Source of the DNA: Verrucomicrobiia bacterium
GTDB taxonomy: Bacteria > Verrucomicrobiota > Verrucomicrobiia > Verrucomicrobiales > DEV007
Direction: 5' to 3'
Assembly (NCBI GenBank): GCA_030425385.1
Contig: JAUIAH010000008.1
Location: 1-64,000, forward strand
Length of the DNA stretch: 64,000 nt
Shown here: positions 61,137 to 64,000 of the stretch, in pieces
Numbering within the stretch: the stretch's first letter is position 1
How the letters are laid out: each line of letters opens with the position of its first letter
Program-made: the position numbers and the translations under genes
Notes under the pieces: generated by a model
What the model was told of the DNA's origin: nothing
What the model saw: the letters and a program-made list of their open reading frames with translations, nothing else
Database searches by the model: none

Positions 61137-62922
61137 GATGATCTAGCAGAATGCGGCGAATCTCTTCGATCGCTTCTGGGTGACGGTGGGCACTATGCCG
61201 CGCGGGGACCAACTTCTCCGAGAGCGCCTCTTGCAGATGGGAACTCTGATAGCTGACAACGCCATCCGAGCTGTCCGGCGCATTTCCCAAACCACGATCC
61301 CCCGCAATCGTGTGCACACGGACATTCTCATCGAAGGGGAGTTCCACTAGTGTCTTCAACACCGGATTATAATACTGCAGACGTGACACACTAGTGGGCG
61401 CGAGATCGATCACGGACATACCCGTGTCCGTGAGTTCCTGCACAATGCTCGTGAAGTCGAGAGACACGAGGTCTTGGGGGAGCTTGATCAAGCGCGAGAA
61501 CAATCGGCCTACCCAACCATCCGCAATCGTGCTCCCACGATGCGGCGTGGCCACAAAGATCACTCGCCGAATGTAGCGCTCCGCCTCGAAGTTCACAAAT
61601 CGGCCAAGCCGTTCCCGCATCTCGTCGTCCACATCCAATTCATCGATTGGTTTCTTAAAGAAACGTTTCCAGGTTCCCTCAGTCGTGCGGCGCACCTGCA
61701 CACTGGAAATGAGACCACCCATGCTGTGTCCCACGAGCACCATGTTGTTCATGGCAGGCAATCGATCCCCGGGATTGTATCGGCTCTGCACTTCGCGGAG
61801 GACTTCGCGAAACTCTGCCGCAGGATAGAGAAACTGATAGCCGGTGGGATATTGATAGATCCAGAATTGGAATCGCTGACGCACGACCGGATCTTCTAAC
61901 AAGCCATTGATCGTTTCATCCCAGGTACCCCCATTGGAGGCGAGCCCATGGACAAAGACCACCGGGATGGCATCCGGACGAAAGGGGCCGATGAAACTCA
62001 GCCCCAACCCGTCAGAAACCTCTGCAGGTCGCAGGAGCGCAAGAATTGCTTTCTTGTTAGGATCCGCATCCACTTGCTTCCCCCAGGCGGCGGAATAATC
62101 CGCTGCCAACGGTCGCGTGACGTTCCCCAGGGAAACCGCGCTCGTTTGCATCGCATCGTAGAATCGCAGCGTGGCCTCACGACCACGGACATGCAGTACA
62201 GCCGTCACCGGTTGGTATCGCCCCCCAGGAGGGTAATAGGGCGCCGATTGGGAATCGGCTGGCGGCCTCGCCTCAGCTACAAACGGTGCCCCTACGCCTA
62301 ACTTACGCACACGCTTGCTTAGCTCGTTCACTTTCACCCGATCCGCAGCGAGCAAGGAGGCAAACGCGCTCGGATCCACCTGCGACCGCGTGCGCCGCTG
62401 GTCCACCACCAGGCGGAGGTTGCCCGACAGCCCTGGCACATTCACCTGATCGCGCTTCTCTAGAGCCTCTACAATCCGCGCCGTGGCAAATTGACTCAAA
62501 TGATAGAGCACGGGAGCCTCCTCAGGGCTGTAGGCGCTTAAGTATGGGGATGAACGACGCGCCGCCACCAAGTAGAGTCCTAAGGCTTGGTCCGGTGCGC
62601 GCTCCTCCAGGGCCTGTGCGGCGAAGACGCATTGCTCCACCAGCGCTTGGGCTTCATTTGCCGTGACCCCATCTCGCGCAATATGCCGATCAAAGGATTG
62701 AAGGGTTTCCAATGGCCGAGCCCGGAGTTCGCGTGGCCCTCTTCCCATTTCCTTCAAGGAAGCCGTCGCCACGGTGGATAGTTTGCCATGATTCAGTGCG
62801 CACGGCCCGAGGCCGCGATAACATTGATGCAGATCTGCAGGCTCCACACGAAGCGAAGAACACTGTGTGAGGAAGCCGAGACTGCCCGCGACAACGCTGA
62901 GAAAGACGGATGAACGAATCAT
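61126..62922 (-). CDS. Lipase-like alpha/beta hydrolase lipoprotein
   Basis: A 598-residue protein. The start at 62922 gives a lipoprotein signal (MIRSSVFLSVVAGSLGFLTQC) and follows the upstream methyltransferase stop by 4 bases. Residues 30-300 are an N-terminal helical region of unknown role. The hydrolase domain follows: oxyanion region VVFVHGLASNGGTWDE, nucleophile elbow GHSMGG, IRRVIFVATPHRGSTIADGW, an Asp in NAPDSSDGVVSYQSSH, and a late HSAHRHPEAIEEI with the catalytic His. This is the triad of triacylglycerol-lipase or PGAP1-like esterases. It probably acts on lipid or ester substrates at the envelope. Confidence 0.88.
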   Translation of the reverse strand: MIRSSVFLSVVAGSLGFLTQCSSLRVEPADLHQCYRGLGPCALNHGKLSTVATASLKEMGRGPRELRARPLETLQSFDRHIARDGVTANEAQALVEQCVFAAQALEERAPDQALGLYLVAARRSSPYLSAYSPEEAPVLYHLSQFATARIVEALEKRDQVNVPGLSGNLRLVVDQRRTRSQVDPSAFASLLAADRVKVNELSKRVRKLGVGAPFVAEARPPADSQSAPYYPPGGRYQPVTAVLHVRGREATLRFYDAMQTSAVSLGNVTRPLAADYSAAWGKQVDADPNKKAILALLRPAEVSDGLGLSFIGPFRPDAIPVVFVHGLASNGGTWDETINGLLEDPVVRQRFQFWIYQYPTGYQFLYPAAEFREVLREVQSRYNPGDRLPAMNNMVLVGHSMGGLISSVQVRRTTEGTWKRFFKKPIDELDVDDEMRERLGRFVNFEAERYIRRVIFVATPHRGSTIADGWVGRLFSRLIKLPQDLVSLDFTSIVQELTDTGMSVIDLAPTSVSRLQYYNPVLKTLVELPFDENVRVHTIAGDRGLGNAPDSSDGVVSYQSSHLQEALSEKLVPARHSAHRHPEAIEEIRRILLDHLKD

Positions 62923-62926
62923 GTGC

Positions 62927-63793
62927 TTACCGCTTCTCACATACCAATGAATACATCAATGGTAGGATTGGCAAACTTTCCGGCAGATACAGCCGCCGTC
63001 CCTCCTTCTCCACCATTTCTGGAAAGGGCCTCCACCCATTGCAATAAGGGTATTCTTGAAGGTCTGCTAGTTGAAGCCCAGCATCCACCAGGGCCATGAT
63101 CACTTCCGATAGTCCCCAGGCAAAGGAGTAGGCAGGATGGGGATTGGCGTAGGGATCGGCGAGCTTAGGCTCCCCCGATTCACTCACCGTCAGGTTGGCA
63201 CCCGAATCCCCCACATAGTCGCCCACGCCATCCAACTCCTCGACCATGCCTCCCCCCATGTAATCGAAGGCCGCTTCCCAATTTCCAGCGTCATCAAAGG
63301 TCTCAAAGAGTGGGTGAAATTCCACCACCACCACGCGGCCGCCCGGCTTGAGGGCGCGCGCGACGCCTTTTCCCCAGCGCTTGATATCAGAGAGCCAATG
63401 CAGCGCTCCGTAGGAAGCAAAGATCACATCCGACGGCTCGACATCGGGTTGATCCAACCAGTCGTAAACGTCGGCCCGCACGAACTCACCCGGAATCCCT
63501 GTCACATCTACCAAGGTTTGCGCAGCGGTGATGGCCTCATCACTGATATCCACTCCGATCACCTGTGCCCCGAGATGGCGAGCAATGCTGAGGGTGTCCT
63601 GCCCGCTATTGCACAGAAGATGAGTAAGTCGCTTCCCCTTGAGATCGCCTAACAATCCCATCTCCTCCGGGAACAATGTGTTGCCGCCTTCGCGCAGAAA
63701 GGTCGCTTGATTCTCCTTATGGGCATTATGACGCTCCGTCGCGTGATTCCACGACTTGCGGTTGGCTTCATGGACGTCCTCGGGCTTGGCCAT
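62927..63793 (-). CDS. Class I SAM-dependent methyltransferase
   Basis: A 288-residue methyltransferase. Motif I is a variant, THLLCNSGQDTLSIARHLGAQVIGVDISDEAI, with the acidic loop VGVD-like ending. VRADVYDWL and VIFASYGALHWLSDIKRWGKGVARALKPGGRVVVVEFHPLF are motifs II-IV. Start 63793 is chosen because a longer reading to 63841 or 63856 would overlap the divergent gene at 63840. The C-terminal 100 residues are specific to a subfamily with HPAYSFAWGLSEVI. The substrate is unknown. It is co-transcribed with the lipase-like lipoprotein gene (4-base gap), suggesting but not proving a shared pathway. Confidence 0.87.
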   Translation of the reverse strand: MAKPEDVHEANRKSWNHATERHNAHKENQATFLREGGNTLFPEEMGLLGDLKGKRLTHLLCNSGQDTLSIARHLGAQVIGVDISDEAITAAQTLVDVTGIPGEFVRADVYDWLDQPDVEPSDVIFASYGALHWLSDIKRWGKGVARALKPGGRVVVVEFHPLFETFDDAGNWEAAFDYMGGGMVEELDGVGDYVGDSGANLTVSESGEPKLADPYANPHPAYSFAWGLSEVIMALVDAGLQLADLQEYPYCNGWRPFPEMVEKEGRRLYLPESLPILPLMYSLVCEKR

Positions 63794-63839
63794 GCGAAGC
63801 CGATAGCATTTCCAGGGAAACCTGTCCACTGTGAGGGCC

Positions 63840-64000
63840 ATGGCCACCCCGCTCATCGCCGCTCAAGCAATAGCAGATTCGCTACGGCCGGTCCTCCGCC
63901 AGGCCGAGCTGGATCGGGAAGCCTTTGCCCGTCCCCTGGCTCGTTGCGTCCTCTCAGAGTGCCGTGCCACCTGCTGTCACGATGGGGTCGTCCTCGATTC
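63840..64000 (+). CDS. Cysteine-cluster protein, cut by the right edge
   Basis: The ATG at 63840 opens a frame that runs to the window end. GAGGG lies close upstream, and a GTG at 63831 is an alternative start. The visible 53 residues include LARCVLSECRATCCHDGVVLD. The CxxxCC-x(2)-G pattern resembles YkgJ-type cysteine-cluster proteins, which coordinate zinc or an iron-sulfur centre. The gene is divergent from the methyltransferase. Too little is visible for a firm assignment. Confidence 0.5.
   Translation, partial: MATPLIAAQAIADSLRPVLRQAELDREAFARPLARCVLSECRATCCHDGVVLD

Overview
This window looks like a chromosomal segment of a member of the Verrucomicrobiota (PVC group). It is moderately GC-rich and densely coding, with no gap above about 220 bases. 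The assignment rests on family content: a DUF1501 protein paired with a DUF1549/DUF1553 protein, a Tat-exported Gfo/Idh/MocA oxidoreductase, a sulfatase, LamG and thrombospondin-type calcium-repeat proteins, a TIGR02597-like surface protein, a PVC-type sigma factor beside a Ser/Thr kinase, and a SecA with an enlarged middle region and a SEC-C tail. No rRNA, tRNA, CRISPR array or insertion sequence was recognised.

Layout. 1-5 kb: the end of an AAA-like ATPase gene, a class I/II aminotransferase, and on the minus strand an ABC ATPase with a substrate-binding protein but no permease. 5-10 kb: a triple-LamG exported protein and citramalate synthase, whose start codon lies inside a 13-bp hairpin. 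10-13 kb: a sigma factor interrupted by one in-frame TAA and extended by a membrane and helical-repeat region, followed by a possible paralogue of that region. 13-25 kb: a pair of SPFH proteins, an FHA-membrane-TPR protein, secA, two small envelope proteins and an Arg/Gln/Glu-rich coiled-coil protein.

25-32 kb: a compact six-gene minus-strand operon (transglutaminase-like protein, exported oxidoreductase, retropepsin-like lipoprotein, DUF1549/DUF1553, DUF1501, CxxC lipoprotein), apparently an exported or periplasmic pathway. 32-40 kb: a cytochrome P450, then a divergent sigma factor and Ser/Thr kinase around an inverted repeat, with a 1429-residue COG1112-type helicase 31 bases after the kinase. 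The kinase, helicase and nuclease-like tail together are the best candidate here for an unusual, possibly defensive, system.

40-54.6 kb: a FadL-type porin, a 1595-residue surface protein, a small exported protein and a giant beta-helix protein built from ten modules of about 152 residues. 54.8-59.7 kb: a same-strand cluster (TPR, DUF4331, EF-hand-like membrane protein, ECF sigma factor, cupin anti-sigma factor) that reads as a regulated envelope unit. 59.7-64 kb: a sulfatase, a lipase-like lipoprotein, a methyltransferase and the start of a cysteine-cluster protein.

Functions are inferred from motifs read by eye; no database search was possible. Alternative starts were chosen from signal peptides, ribosome-binding sites and gene spacing, and are explained in each entry.
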